This document shows positions 16,270 to 27,809 of a stretch of 64,000 bases of DNA, in pieces. The notes under the pieces are model-generated. The model was not told the origin of the DNA, made no database searches, and saw only the letters and a list, made by a program, of their open reading frames with translations. A program made the position numbers and the translations under genes. Numbering within the stretch: position 1 is the stretch's first letter; each line of letters starts with the position of its first letter. The stretch is taken from NCBI RefSeq assembly GCF_036010325.1, contig NZ_CP108549.1, positions 3,844,001-3,908,000 of the forward strand. Direction: 5' to 3'. Source of the stretch: Streptomyces sp. NBC_01210 (GTDB lineage Bacteria > Actinomycetota > Actinomycetes > Streptomycetales > Streptomycetaceae).

Positions 16270-16863
16270 ATGTCCGACGCGAACGCCCCCTGGCTCGTCG
16301 TGGGCCTCGGCAACCCCGGGCCCGACTACGCCGCGAACCGGCACAACGTCGGGTTCATGGTCGCCGACCTCCTCGCCGAGCGCATCGGCGGCAAGTTCAA
16401 GCGTGCGCAGAAGGCTCAGGCGCAGCTCGTCGAGGGCCGGATCGGCTCGCCGGGTCCGAGTGGCCGTCGGGTTGTGCTGGCCAAGCCCATGTCGTACATG
16501 AATCTCTCCGGCGGTCCGGTCACGTCGCTGCGTGACTTCTACAAGGTGCCGACCGCGAATATCGTCGCGATCCACGATGAGCTGGACATCGACTACGGCG
16601 CGCTGCGGCTCAAGCTCGGCGGCGGCGACAACGGGCACAACGGTCTGAAGTCGATGACCAAGTCGATGGGCGCGGACTACCACCGGGTGCGGTTCGGGAT
16701 CGGCCGTCCGCCGGGCCGGATGCAGGTCGCGGATTTCGTTCTGAAGGACTTCTCGTCCACGGAGCGCAAGGAGCTGGCGTATCTCGTGGACCGCGCGGCG
16801 GATGCGGTGGAGTGTCTGGTGACCGAGGGCCTGGAGCGGGCTCAAAGTACGTACAACTCCTGA
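16270..16863 (+). CDS. pth: Peptidyl-tRNA hydrolase
   Basis: 197 aa. [21 protein letters not shown] contains the catalytic His of Pth; [13 protein letters not shown] and [12 protein letters not shown] are the other family blocks. It frees tRNA from peptidyl-tRNAs that drop off ribosomes. The ATG is chosen because GAGGAGA ends 10 nt upstream; an in-frame ATG 21 bp earlier lies before that site. Confidence 0.96.
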   Translation: MSDANAPWLVVGLGNPGPDYAANRHNVGFMVADLLAERIGGKFKRAQKAQAQLVEGRIGSPGPSGRRVVLAKPMSYMNLSGGPVTSLRDFYKVPTANIVAIHDELDIDYGALRLKLGGGDNGHNGLKSMTKSMGADYHRVRFGIGRPPGRMQVADFVLKDFSSTERKELAYLVDRAADAVECLVTEGLERAQSTYNS

Positions 16864-16918
16864 TAAAGCCGGGCCGCGAGTTGACCGGGCGCGCGTGCAT
16901 GGCCAAGGATCGCGGCCC

Positions 16919-17386
16919 ATGAGCCCGAAGCGGACCCGCATGCTCCTTTACGGCCAACGGGCGGCGATGGCGTGTGTTGCCGCGCTGCTGCTCGTCGCCG
17001 GCGTCTGGTCGTCCTGGGGCACGGCTCAGCACGTCCTGCTGGCCAAGGGCCGTGAACACGGCACCCTGAAGATCGCCAGTTGCGGCAAGGACACCTGCAC
17101 GGGCCCGTACGAGCCCGAGGACCCGGCCGCTCCCCGCTCCGGCGTGACCATCGACAAGTCGGTTGCCGTGCGGAAGGGCGCGAAGCTCGCGGTCGTGGTG
17201 AAGCCCGGTACGGACGAGGTGGTGCGGACGGGCACGGCGGGTGCTCTGTTCGCCTGGCTCCCGCTCGGCGGCGCGCTGGTTCTGGCCGGTCTGGTGATCG
17301 GCGGCGGACTGCGGCTGACGCGCGTGGCCTGGGTAACGGCGGCGGCGGGCGGGGCGCTGCTGGTGGGGGCGTTCTTCGCGCTCTGA
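16919..17386 (+). CDS. Small membrane protein of unknown function
   Basis: 155 aa. The first helix (~10-30) is followed by an extracytoplasmic segment of ~80 residues with two cysteines (SCGKDTCTG) that could form a disulfide. Two adjacent helices then run to the C-terminus (~105-155). No catalytic motif is seen. It starts 55 bp after pth, with AAGGA upstream of the ATG, and may be read through from pth. Function not recognised. Confidence 0.65.
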   Translation: MSPKRTRMLLYGQRAAMACVAALLLVAGVWSSWGTAQHVLLAKGREHGTLKIASCGKDTCTGPYEPEDPAAPRSGVTIDKSVAVRKGAKLAVVVKPGTDEVVRTGTAGALFAWLPLGGALVLAGLVIGGGLRLTRVAWVTAAAGGALLVGAFFAL

Positions 17387-17560
17387 ACGATCCGGCTCCC
17401 TTACCGGAACGTCACATTCACCTGATCGTTATCCAGGACTATTGGGACAAGTGTCAGCGCTTGGGGCGGATGCGTCACGAGGTGTCTTGACCGGACCGCG
17501 CGTTCACAGGACGCTGAGCCGCCCCCCACGGCATCCGTCCTCTCTCACGTTGGATTGCCC

Positions 17561-18247
17561 ATGCGCACCCTCATGTCCTCCGGCGCACTGGTGGCGGCAG
17601 CGGCGCTCTCGCTGCTGGCCGCGCCTTCCGCGCTCGCCACCCCTCCCGGCGACAACGGCACCGTGAAAATCCACGATGCCAAGACCGGTGAAGAACTCCG
17701 CAAGAACGAACCGCACGTCTGCTCCTTCTATCTCGACGCCTTCGGTTTTGACGCCCGTCAGCAGGTCGACTGGCACATCGAGGCCTGGGCCCCGACCGCC
17801 GACGTCAAGGGCGAGACGGTTCAGTCCGGTTCGCTGACGCTCGACGGCGACGGCCACGGCAGGACCACGGATCTGGGTCTGCCCGACGGCCACTACAAGC
17901 TGTTCTGGAACTTCGACGGCGAGCACGGCCGGGCCAAGCACAAGGTCTTCTGGACCGACTGCGGAAGCGAGGACTCGAAGCCGGACGACAAGCCGAGCGC
18001 CACGGTGAGCGACAAGCCGGGCGAGCAGCCGAGTGAGCAGCCGTCCACGCCGGCCGGGACAGCGACCGCCCCGACCGCCGCGGGCGACTCGAAGCCGAGC
18101 GCGGCGCCGAGCGCCGACGGCACCTCTGGCGACCTCGCCGAGACCGGCAACGGCGCGCCCATCGGCATGCTCGCGACGCTCGCGGTCGCGCTGGTCGCGG
18201 GCGGCGGCTATCTGCTGGCCCGTCGCCGCACGGCCCAGCGGCACTAA
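17561..18247 (+). CDS. Sortase-anchored surface protein with LAETG signal
   Basis: 228 aa. Signal peptide at residues 1-27 (hydrophobic core, cleavage near ALATPP). A ~110-residue extracellular beta-type domain has two cysteines, followed by a Lys/Pro/Ser/Ala stalk. The C-terminal sorting signal is LAETG (from L192), then a hydrophobic helix and RRR tail. LAxTG motifs are the preferred substrates of class E sortases in Streptomyces, so it is probably linked to peptidoglycan. The domain begins GDNGTVKIHDAKTGEE; its ligand is unknown. Confidence 0.8.
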   Translation: MRTLMSSGALVAAAALSLLAAPSALATPPGDNGTVKIHDAKTGEELRKNEPHVCSFYLDAFGFDARQQVDWHIEAWAPTADVKGETVQSGSLTLDGDGHGRTTDLGLPDGHYKLFWNFDGEHGRAKHKVFWTDCGSEDSKPDDKPSATVSDKPGEQPSEQPSTPAGTATAPTAAGDSKPSAAPSADGTSGDLAETGNGAPIGMLATLAVALVAGGGYLLARRRTAQRH

Positions 18248-18281
18248 GAAGCGCTGCGAGGCGCTGCGAGGCGCTGAGAAG

Positions 18282-18317
18282 GGTGCCCCCCGCCAGGGGA
18301 CTCCGGCGGGGGGCACC
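18282..18317. terminator. Bidirectional terminator between surface protein gene and ppc
   Basis: Perfect 13-bp stem (GGTGCCCCCCGCC / GGCGGGGGGCACC) with a 10-nt loop, in the 200-bp gap between convergent genes. Just upstream are three tandem copies of a GCGCTGCGAG-like 10-mer. Confidence 0.75.
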
Positions 18318-18447
18318 GCGTATCGCATACCCGTGCTTGTCCCGCCGCGCGGCAACGGGTGCGGGGCGCAGCCCCGGGATGCACCGGGACGACGGATGCC
18401 CCGCACCTCACGGCGCAGGGCATCCGCCATACATCCGGCCGCGGGCG

Positions 18448-21177
<2,730 letters not shown>

Positions 21178-21321
21178 AGGTGCGGCTCCTTGCAGTGTTT
21201 GAGCACGTCTGGAGGGTTCTGGAGGCTGCGGACCGCGCTGTCCGACGACACCCAGGATAGGTGTCCATTTCCCTGACGTTATCCACAGGTCTCTTGCCGC
21301 GGGGCCGCACACCTGCATACT

Positions 21322-21348
21322 TACGATGGCGTAGGTTACGCATCCGTA
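21322..21348. promoter_or_regulatory. Tandem TACG-N4-CGTA operator before the desaturase-TetR operon
   Basis: Two 12-bp palindromic boxes, TACGATGGCGTA and TACGCATCCGTA, lie 15 bp apart, 44-70 bp upstream of the desaturase start. The spacing and symmetry suit two dimers of a TetR-family repressor; the TetR encoded in the same operon is the obvious candidate. This is inference from position. Confidence 0.6.
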
Positions 21349-21391
21349 GCCTCGATCTTCAGTCCCATCTCTCACCCCACAGGGGACCCTC

Positions 21392-22375
21392 ATGGCCACA
21401 AGCCCGCATCTGCTGGACGACGCCCCGAAGCCGTCGGCAGCCGACGATCTCCCCTTCGCCACGCTGGGCGGGGACAAAAAGCGGTCGCTGGAGCAGATCG
21501 CCCTGCTGCTGTTCATCACGGTGCCCTTTGTCGCGCTGCTCGCCGCGGTGCCTCTGGCCTGGGGCTGGGGTGTGAGCTGGCTGGATCTCGGCCTGCTGGT
21601 GGCGATGTACTACATCGGCTGCCACGGCATCACGATCGGCTTCCACCGCTATTTCACCCATGGCTCCTTCAAGGCGAAGCGTCCTCTCCGGATCGCTCTC
21701 GCGATCATGGGGTCGCTGGCGGTCGAGGGCCCGCTGGTCCGCTGGGTGGCGGACCACCGCAAGCACCACAAGTTCTCCGACGCGGACGGCGACCCGCACT
21801 CGCCGTGGCGCTTCGGCGAGACCGTGCCGGCTCTGATGAAGGGCCTGTGGTGGGCACATATCGGCTGGATGTTCGACGAGGAGCGCACGTCTCAGCACAA
21901 GTACGCACCGGATCTGATCAAGGATCCCGCGCTCCGTCGCATCTCCCGCCACTTCATCTACTGGACGATTCTGTCCCTCGCGATCCCGCCCCTGGTCGGC
22001 GGCCTGGTCACGATGTCCTGGTGGGGCGCGTTCACGGCCTTCTTCTGGGGTTCGCTGGTCCGTGTCTGCCTGCTCCACCACGTCACCTGGTCGATCAACT
22101 CCATCTGCCACGCGGTCGGCAAGCGCCCCTTCAAGTCCCGTGACCGCTCGGGCAATGTGTGGTGGCTGGCGGTGCTGTCCTGCGGCGAGTCCTGGCACAA
22201 CCTCCACCACGCCGAGCCGACGAGCGCGCGGCACGGCGTGCTGCGCGGCCAGATCGACTCCAGCGCCCGGCTGATCCGCTGGTTCGAGCAGCTGGGCTGG
22301 GCGTACGACGTGCGCTGGCCGGATGCGTCACGTATTGACGCCCGGCGCAGGATTGACGCCGCCGAGACGGCATGA
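21392..22375 (+). CDS. Membrane acyl-CoA (stearoyl-type) fatty acid desaturase
   Basis: 327 aa with four membrane helices in two pairs. The three histidine boxes of di-iron membrane desaturases are present: HRYFTH (H85-H90), HRKHH (H122-H126) and HNLHH (~residue 270). It introduces a delta-9-type double bond into acyl chains, adjusting membrane fluidity. The stop overlaps the TetR start (ATGA), so the two proteins are coupled; the operator pair lies upstream. Confidence 0.93.
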   Translation: MATSPHLLDDAPKPSAADDLPFATLGGDKKRSLEQIALLLFITVPFVALLAAVPLAWGWGVSWLDLGLLVAMYYIGCHGITIGFHRYFTHGSFKAKRPLRIALAIMGSLAVEGPLVRWVADHRKHHKFSDADGDPHSPWRFGETVPALMKGLWWAHIGWMFDEERTSQHKYAPDLIKDPALRRISRHFIYWTILSLAIPPLVGGLVTMSWWGAFTAFFWGSLVRVCLLHHVTWSINSICHAVGKRPFKSRDRSGNVWWLAVLSCGESWHNLHHAEPTSARHGVLRGQIDSSARLIRWFEQLGWAYDVRWPDASRIDARRRIDAAETA

Positions 22376-23061
22376 TTGACAACGTGGCGATCGACGGCGG
22401 TACCAGCAGCACGGAAAAGAACCGGCCCTCCGGGAGCCGGCGAGCGCGCCGCGTCCGTATGACGGGGGCGGAACGCCGGGAGCAGCTGTTGGACATCGGC
22501 CGCACCCTCTTCGCCGAGAAGGGCTTCGAGGGCACCTCGGTCGAGGAGATCGCCGCGAAGGCCGGTGTCTCCAAGCCCGTGGTGTACGAGCACTTCGGTG
22601 GCAAGGAGGGTCTGTACGCCGTTGTGGTGGACCGCGAGATGCGCCAGCTGCTGGACATGGTGACGAGCGCGCTGACCGCGGGGCATCCGCGCGAGCTGCT
22701 GGAGCAGGCCGCCTTTGCGCTGCTGGACTACATCGAGACGTACACGGACGGTTTCCGCATCCTGGTGCGCGATTCTCCGGTCGCCCAGTCGACCGGTACG
22801 TTCGCGTCGCTGATCAGCGATATCGCGACCCAGGTCGAGGACATTCTGGGTCTGGAGTTCAAGGCCCGCGGTTTTGATCCGAAGCTGGCGCCTCTCTACG
22901 CGCAGGCGCTCGTCGGCATGGTCGCGCTGACGGGCCAGTGGTGGGTGGACGCCCGCCGTCCGAAGAAGGCGGAGGTCGCGGCGCATCTGGTGAATCTGGC
23001 CTGGCACGGTCTGGGCAGCCTGGAGGCGAAGCCGCGGTTGATAGGGCACCGCAAGAACTGA
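22372..23061 (+). CDS. TetR-family regulator coupled to the desaturase
   Basis: 229 aa. A basic N-terminal extension (~1-30) precedes the HTH at ~50-80 (TSVEEIAAKAGVSKPVVYEHF, GKEGLY), then an all-helical ligand domain. The 4-bp ATGA overlap with the desaturase gene suggests it senses fatty acyl groups and represses its own operon through the TACG-N4-CGTA boxes. Ligand and target are inferred. Confidence 0.85.
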   Translation: MIDNVAIDGGTSSTEKNRPSGSRRARRVRMTGAERREQLLDIGRTLFAEKGFEGTSVEEIAAKAGVSKPVVYEHFGGKEGLYAVVVDREMRQLLDMVTSALTAGHPRELLEQAAFALLDYIETYTDGFRILVRDSPVAQSTGTFASLISDIATQVEDILGLEFKARGFDPKLAPLYAQALVGMVALTGQWWVDARRPKKAEVAAHLVNLAWHGLGSLEAKPRLIGHRKN

Positions 23062-23451
23062 GCGGCGCCGCCTCCGGCCCCGGGGCGAGCACGGGCGCGC
23101 GGCGTCAGCCGCGCCGTCCGGGGGCGCGCCGTCCGGGAGTGCGCCACCCGACGGGGCGCCGTCCGGGGGCCGTCTCCCGGCACAGGGCGACCGCCGAGAC
23201 GACCGCGACGCACAGCACCAGGGCCCAGACCCATTGGCGGGCGCGGCGGCTGCCGGAGCGACACCCATCACTCCGGCGATCGCTCCAGTGGCCATGAGGA
23301 CGGCCGCAGGGCGCGCCGGTGACTTGAGGTTCTTGGGTATGCGAATTCTGGGACGTACCGCTACCACAAGGAGAGGGGCCTTCCTTGAAGCCCTACTCCA
23401 GGGAAAACCCCTCGCCGACCGTGGTGCGCGTCGGTCCGCGCATGCCCGCTG
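23062..23451. other. Intergenic region, possibly with a decayed or frameshifted small membrane/secreted gene (minus strand)
   Basis: 390 bp with no intact gene. On the minus strand a GTG near 23367 opens RPRIRIPKNLKSPARP and a signal-peptide-like stretch (AAVLMATGAIAGVMGVAP). Around 23240, a different frame carries a membrane-helix-like stretch (QWVWALVLCVAVVSAVALC) ending at a stop near 23110. The first frame would otherwise run antisense into the TetR gene. Either a single frameshift has broken a small gene, or both are chance. Confidence 0.35.
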
Positions 23452-23811
23452 CTACGCCGGCTCCAGGAATTCCAGCCGATTGCCGACCGGGTCCTCCGAG
23501 TAGAAGCGGCGGTGTCCCGGGAGGCCATCGTCCCAGACCACCTTCGCACCGCGCTCCTCCAGCCGCGCCGCGTACGCCTCGATGCCCGTGACCCGCAGTC
23601 CGGGGTGGGCCTTCCTGGCGGCCCGGAAGTCCGCCTCGATGCCGAGATGGAGCTGGACGGGACCCTGCTGGAACCAGCAGCCGCCGCGGGCCGCAAGCAC
23701 TGGAGGCTTGGGGATTTCCGTCATACCCAGGACATCGGAGTAGTACGCGCGCAGAGCGTCCTCCGAGCCGGGCGGCGCGGCCAGTTGGACATGGTCGACG
23801 GCGGTGAGCAT
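23452..23811 (-). CDS. VOC/glyoxalase-family protein
   Basis: 119 aa, one VOC domain of paired beta-alpha-beta-beta-beta modules: MLTAVDHVQLAAPPGSE at the start, AYYSDVLGMTEI, FQQGPVQLHLGIE, FYSEDPVGNRLEFLEP at the end. Candidate metal ligands are H7, the His in HLGIE and the C-terminal Glu. Substrate unknown. The start overlaps the tam stop by one base (TGATG), so it is translationally coupled to tam and presumably under TamR control. Confidence 0.85.
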   Translation of the reverse strand: MLTAVDHVQLAAPPGSEDALRAYYSDVLGMTEIPKPPVLAARGGCWFQQGPVQLHLGIEADFRAARKAHPGLRVTGIEAYAARLEERGAKVVWDDGLPGHRRFYSEDPVGNRLEFLEPA

Positions 23812-24632
23812 CAGAAACCCTTTCGCCCGACGGCGAAGATCCGGCGGAACGGGAACACCGTGCCGTGCGGGCCCGGCGGATACGCCTTGCGGAGCAGATC
23901 GCGGTACTGGCCCAGGAACTCGGCCTCGGCCGTGGCGTCGTCGCCGAGCGCGGTGAGGACCGGACGCAGCGCCGTGCCTTTGACCCAGTCCAGCACCGGA
24001 TCCTCCCCGGCGAGGAGCTGGAGATACGTGGTCTCCCAGACGTCCGCCTCGCAGCCGAGATCCACCAGGCGGGCGAGGTAGTCGGCAGGGTCCAGGATGT
24101 GGACGAAGCGCCGCCCGCGGTCGCCGAGCCGGCCGCGCCACTGCGGGGCTTCGCAGAGCTCGCCGAGGAGCGCGTGGCTGGGGGAGGTGAAGTTGCCGGG
24201 GACTTGTAAGGCGAAGGTGCCGCCAGGAGCGAGTCCCTCGATCCAGACCGGGAAGGACTCGGGATGGTTCGGCACCCACTGCAGTGCCGCGTTGGAGACG
24301 ATCAGGTCGTACGGTTCGCCGGGCGTCCAGTGCGCGGCATCGGCGGGCCGGAAGTCCAGCCAGCCGCCGCCGGGTGTGGCGCCTGCGTGCTCCTTCTCCG
24401 CGATCGCGAGCATCTCCGGAGAGAGGTCGAAGCCCGTGATGTGGGCGGTGGGCCAGCGGTCGGCGAGGAGTGCGGTGACATTGCCGGGGCCGCAGCCGAT
24501 GTCCGCTATACGGGCGGGACGGTCGCCATTGGGCAGCCGGGGTATTCGGGCGAGAAGGTCCACGAATGGGCGTGTGCGGTGCCCGGCGTAGCGCAGGTAC
24601 TGCTCTGGATCCCAGGTTGGTGCGGAATGCAT
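23811..24632 (-). CDS. tam: Trans-aconitate 2-methyltransferase
   Basis: 273 aa SAM-dependent class I methyltransferase. Motif I is ADIGCGPGNVTALLADRWP; FDLSPEMLAIAEK and SNAALQWVPNH follow. WDPEQYLRYAGHRTRPF at the N-terminus is typical of Tam. It methylates trans-aconitate, an inhibitor of aconitase formed from the TCA intermediate cis-aconitate. It is divergent from the MarR gene, with a palindromic operator between them, the arrangement described for tam/tamR in Streptomyces coelicolor. AAGGGGG lies 9 nt before the ATG. Confidence 0.9.
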   Translation of the reverse strand: MHSAPTWDPEQYLRYAGHRTRPFVDLLARIPRLPNGDRPARIADIGCGPGNVTALLADRWPTAHITGFDLSPEMLAIAEKEHAGATPGGGWLDFRPADAAHWTPGEPYDLIVSNAALQWVPNHPESFPVWIEGLAPGGTFALQVPGNFTSPSHALLGELCEAPQWRGRLGDRGRRFVHILDPADYLARLVDLGCEADVWETTYLQLLAGEDPVLDWVKGTALRPVLTALGDDATAEAEFLGQYRDLLRKAYPPGPHGTVFPFRRIFAVGRKGF

Positions 24633-24714
24633 GTTCGAGCCCCCTTGCAGGAACGGTGCGCCGAAGCGGAATGAGGTGCCGGCCCGACCATGCCCAAGCC
24701 TGCGCCCGAATATA

Positions 24715-24741
24715 TCTTGACGTCAAGAGACTTCACGTCGA
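24715..24741. promoter_or_regulatory. TamR-type operator (two boxes)
   Basis: A perfect 14-bp palindrome TCTTGACGTCAAGA (24715-24728) and a degenerate copy TTCACGTCGA (24732-24741) offset by 15 bp, between divergent tam and tamR. This is the kind of site bound by MarR-family TamR, and it can act on both promoters. Confidence 0.8.
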
Positions 24742-24763
24742 CAGACCCTCTACACTGATCGAC

Positions 24764-25261
24764 ATGGAGGACGAGGTCGATCGACTGGTCGCAGCATGGC
24801 GCCGTGAGCGCCCCGACCTCGACGTGGAACCGCTCGAGGTACTCAGCCGCGTCTCCAGGCTCGCCCGCCACCTCGACCGGGCCCGGCGGCTCGCCTTCTC
24901 CGAGCACAATCTGGAGCCGTGGGAGTTCGACGTCCTCACCTCGCTGCGGCGCGCGGGGGCTCCGTATCAGCTCTCACCGGGACAGCTGCTGACCCAGACC
25001 CTGGTCACCTCCGGCACCATGACCAACCGCATCGACCGGCTCGCCAAGAAGGACCTGGTCGAGCGGCTGCCCGACCCCAGCGACCGGCGCGGTGTGCTGG
25101 TGCGCCTCACGCCCGAGGGGCGGGACCGCGCCGACCAGGCGCTGGCCGGGCTGCTCGCGCAGGAGCGCGCAATCCTCTCCGAGCTTTCCCGGGCGCAGCG
25201 GGCCGAACTGGCCGCGCTGCTACGCCAGTTGACCGCCCCGTTCGACAACGTTCCCGGCTAG
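24764..25261 (+). CDS. tamR: MarR-family regulator TamR
   Basis: 165 aa winged helix protein. Recognition region SPGQLLTQTLVTSGTMTNRIDRL, wing LPDPSDRRGVLVRLTPEG; N- and C-terminal dimerisation helices. In S. coelicolor TamR binds the tam-tamR intergenic region and is released by trans-aconitate, citrate and related ligands, linking regulation to aconitase failure under oxidative stress. The name rests on gene order, family and operator. Its 3' end overlaps the convergent LuxR-type regulator gene by 42 bp. Confidence 0.88.
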   Translation: MEDEVDRLVAAWRRERPDLDVEPLEVLSRVSRLARHLDRARRLAFSEHNLEPWEFDVLTSLRRAGAPYQLSPGQLLTQTLVTSGTMTNRIDRLAKKDLVERLPDPSDRRGVLVRLTPEGRDRADQALAGLLAQERAILSELSRAQRAELAALLRQLTAPFDNVPG

Positions 25262-25999
25262 GTCGACCGGACCGACCCCGGCGCGGCGCGCGAGAGCGAC
25301 CGCGGCGAGCGTGGAGTGCACGCCCAGCTTCCCCAGAACGTTCTGCATATGCGTACGAACGGTGTGCGGAGACAGGAAGAGGCGCTCGGCCACTGCTTTG
25401 CGCCCCAGGCCCGCGACCATGCAGCGCAGCACCTCACGCTCGCGCGGCGTGAGCGACTCGACGAGTTGCTCACTCTCGGTGCGGTGCTTGCGGGCCGCGG
25501 TCAGCTCTCGCAGTACGCCGGTGAGCAGAGCGGGGGGCAAGTGGGTCTCGTCCCTCAGCACTCCCCGTATCACCGCGAGCAGCCGCTGCAGCGAGCAGTC
25601 CTTGGCGACCCAGCCGGAGGCGCCGGCCTGGAGAGCGAGCGCGGCGCGGCGCGGGTCGTCCTTCTCGGCGAGCACGACCGTACGCACGGCGAGATGGCCG
25701 GAACGGACGCCGGCGACCAGGGATATACCGTCGACGACACCCTCCTCGCCGTTGTCGGACACGGCACGGGCGACGGCTACGGCACGGCCGCCCGGCACCG
25801 CGAGGGCGCCGAGGTCGGCGTCGACCAGCATCACATCGAATCTGCGGCCGTCGGCGGCCGCCCGCTCCAGGCACCGCAGCGCGGCGGGGCCGCTGCCGGC
25901 CGCGGCGACATCCACATCGGGCTCGGCCGCAAGAGCGGCGGCGAGTGACTCGGCGAAGATGCGGTGGTCGTCCACCACCAGAACCCGGATACGAACCAC
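25220..25999 (-). CDS. Orphan LuxR/NarL-type response regulator with enlarged receiver
   Basis: 259 aa. The receiver-like domain begins VRIRVLVVDDHRIFAESL; DVMLVDADLG contains the candidate phospho-Asp, and a ~30-residue insertion follows before the TVVLAEKDD strand. C-terminal LuxR HTH: LTPREREVLRCMVAGLGRK then LSPHTVRTHMQNVLGKL. No partner kinase adjoins it. The GTG is chosen because GGGGG lies 6 nt upstream; another in-frame GTG is 6 bp earlier. It ends inside the tamR 3' end. Confidence 0.82.
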   Translation of the reverse strand: MVRIRVLVVDDHRIFAESLAAALAAEPDVDVAAAGSGPAALRCLERAAADGRRFDVMLVDADLGALAVPGGRAVAVARAVSDNGEEGVVDGISLVAGVRSGHLAVRTVVLAEKDDPRRAALALQAGASGWVAKDCSLQRLLAVIRGVLRDETHLPPALLTGVLRELTAARKHRTESEQLVESLTPREREVLRCMVAGLGRKAVAERLFLSPHTVRTHMQNVLGKLGVHSTLAAVALARRAGVGPVDLAGNVVERGGQLA

Positions 26000-26243
26000 A
26001 GACACCCCCAGTGTCGGAGGACGGACCGGCGCGGGTACGCCGCCCGGGTATTCGGGGTAGTTCAGCGGTCGCTCGGCCGCCGCCGTGCTGTGACTGATAC
26101 CCCGCTCCGGGCGTCGTACCCGACTGTCTCGCCCCCTGATCAACACCGGCCCCCACCGGTGCTGAGCATCAGCGTACGGCTGGGGGGCTGGAGCGGAAGG
26201 CTATTTGCAGAACTGATTGGCCAGGGTGTTTAGGGTGGGCCGC

Positions 26244-26690
26244 ATGTTTCGTATTGCGACAGAAGTCGACAAAGATCGGCGGATGCTGCTCAGTGAGCGG
26301 CTGGAGCAGAGCAACTCGGGGCGGTCACCGGCGATACGGGGGTTGCGGGGTGCACCGCACGACGACGAAGTGCCGCTGGAGGTCTGGGCGCTCGAACCGG
26401 GCACGGCCGAGCTGGCGGGCGGACTGACGGCACTGACCTGGGGACGCTGGCTCCATGTGGATCTGCTCTGGGTCGCGGACACCCACCGCGGCACGGGCCT
26501 CGGTACGCGGCTGCTGGACGAGGCGGAACGGAGGGCGAAGCAGGACCGGGGCTGCGTGTACGCACGCCTGGAGACCTGGGACTTCCAGGCGCCGGAGTTC
26601 TACCGCAGGCGTGGGTACGAGGTGGTGGGCAGAGTGGACGACTACCCGCCGGGGGCAACGGAGTTCATCCTCACGAAGCGGCTGGCGTAG
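26244..26690 (+). CDS. GNAT-family N-acetyltransferase
   Basis: 148 aa. The acetyl-CoA-binding motif A is visible as LWVADTHRGTGLGTRLLDEAE (R/Q-x-x-G-x-G/A), followed by LETWDFQAPEFYRRRGYEVV. Substrate unknown. The ATG MFRIATEVDKD is the first start with a plausible AGGGTGGG site. Convergent with galK at a 12-bp gap. Confidence 0.85.
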   Translation: MFRIATEVDKDRRMLLSERLEQSNSGRSPAIRGLRGAPHDDEVPLEVWALEPGTAELAGGLTALTWGRWLHVDLLWVADTHRGTGLGTRLLDEAERRAKQDRGCVYARLETWDFQAPEFYRRRGYEVVGRVDDYPPGATEFILTKRLA

Positions 26691-26702
26691 CGGGCCGAGG
26701 GC

Positions 26703-27809
26703 TCACGACACCCGCGTCGCGCCCCGGGAAGGCGTCGCCGGGAAGATCCTCGGCTCCGCGTGACCGGCGGACGCGAACGCCTCCAGGACCGACTTCGTCA
26801 CCGTCGGTGTCGTCGGCACATCCGTCAGGACGATCGCCGAGCCCCCGAAGCCGCCGCCCGTCATCCTCGCGCCCAGCGCGCCCGCCGCCAGCGATGTGTC
26901 GACCACCAGGTCCAGTTCCGGGCAGGAGACCCGGAAGTCGTCCCGCAGCGAGGCATGCCCCTCGGTCAGCACCGGGCCGATGGCGCGCACCTCGCCCGCC
27001 TCCAGAAGGCCGATCACCCGCTCGACCCGGTGGTTCTCGGTCACGATATGCCGCACCAGGCCGCGCACCTCCGGATCGTCCAGCCGGTCCAGCGCCTGGG
27101 CCAGGCCCTCGCACGGAACGTCCCGCAGGGCGGGAACGCCGAGCGCCGCCGCCCCCGCCTCGCAGCCCGCGCGGCGTTTGCCGTACTCGCCGTCGCTGTG
27201 GGCGTGCTTGAGGCGGGTGTCGACGACCAGGAGTTCCAGGCCCAACGCCGCCAGATCGAAGGGGATCTGGCGCTGGGAGAGGTCCCGGGTGTCCAGATGC
27301 AGCGCGTGCCCGTCCGTGCAGCACGCCGAGGCCGTCTGGTCCATGATCCCGGTGGGCGCGCCGACGTAGACGTTCTCGGCACGCCGGCACAGCCGGGCCA
27401 TCCGCCACCGCTCCAGGCCCAGTTCGTACAGGTCGTTCAGAGCGAGAGCCGTGACGACCTCGAGCGCCGCGGACGAGGAGAGGCCCGCGCCCGTGGGCAC
27501 AGTGGACTCATAGTGCAGGTCCGCGCCACCGGCCGGATGGCCCGCCTCGCGCAGCGCCCAGACGACGCCCGCAGGGTAGTCGGTCCAGCCGCCCGCCCCT
27601 CGCCCCGGCGCGAGGTCGCCGACGCGCAGCTCGACCGTGCCGCCCTCGACATTCGCCGAGTGCAGCCGCAGCACGCCGTCGTCGCGGCGCGCCGCGGTGA
27701 CGACCGTGGTGTGGGGCAGCGCGAAGGGCATCACGAAACCGTCGTTGTAGTCGGTGTGTTCACCGATCAGGTTCACCCGGCCGGGGGCCGCCCACACACC
27801 GTCACTCAT
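26703..27809 (-). CDS. galK: Galactokinase
   Basis: 368 aa GHMP kinase. [16 protein letters not shown] is the galactokinase signature, [12 protein letters not shown] the ATP-binding GHMP loop and [16 protein letters not shown] the C-terminal motif. It phosphorylates galactose at C1, the first Leloir step. Last gene of galT-galE-galK; its ATG overlaps the galE stop (ATGA). Confidence 0.96.
   Translation of the reverse strand: MSDGVWAAPGRVNLIGEHTDYNDGFVMPFALPHTTVVTAARRDDGVLRLHSANVEGGTVELRVGDLAPGRGAGGWTDYPAGVVWALREAGHPAGGADLHYESTVPTGAGLSSSAALEVVTALALNDLYELGLERWRMARLCRRAENVYVGAPTGIMDQTASACCTDGHALHLDTRDLSQRQIPFDLAALGLELLVVDTRLKHAHSDGEYGKRRAGCEAGAAALGVPALRDVPCEGLAQALDRLDDPEVRGLVRHIVTENHRVERVIGLLEAGEVRAIGPVLTEGHASLRDDFRVSCPELDLVVDTSLAAGALGARMTGGGFGGSAIVLTDVPTTPTVTKSVLEAFASAGHAEPRIFPATPSRGATRVS

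Noticed and set aside
21958..23367. 469-codon minus-strand frame over the TetR and desaturase genes
   Set aside because: Only its first ~45 codons fall outside those genes and look protein-like; the rest is antisense.
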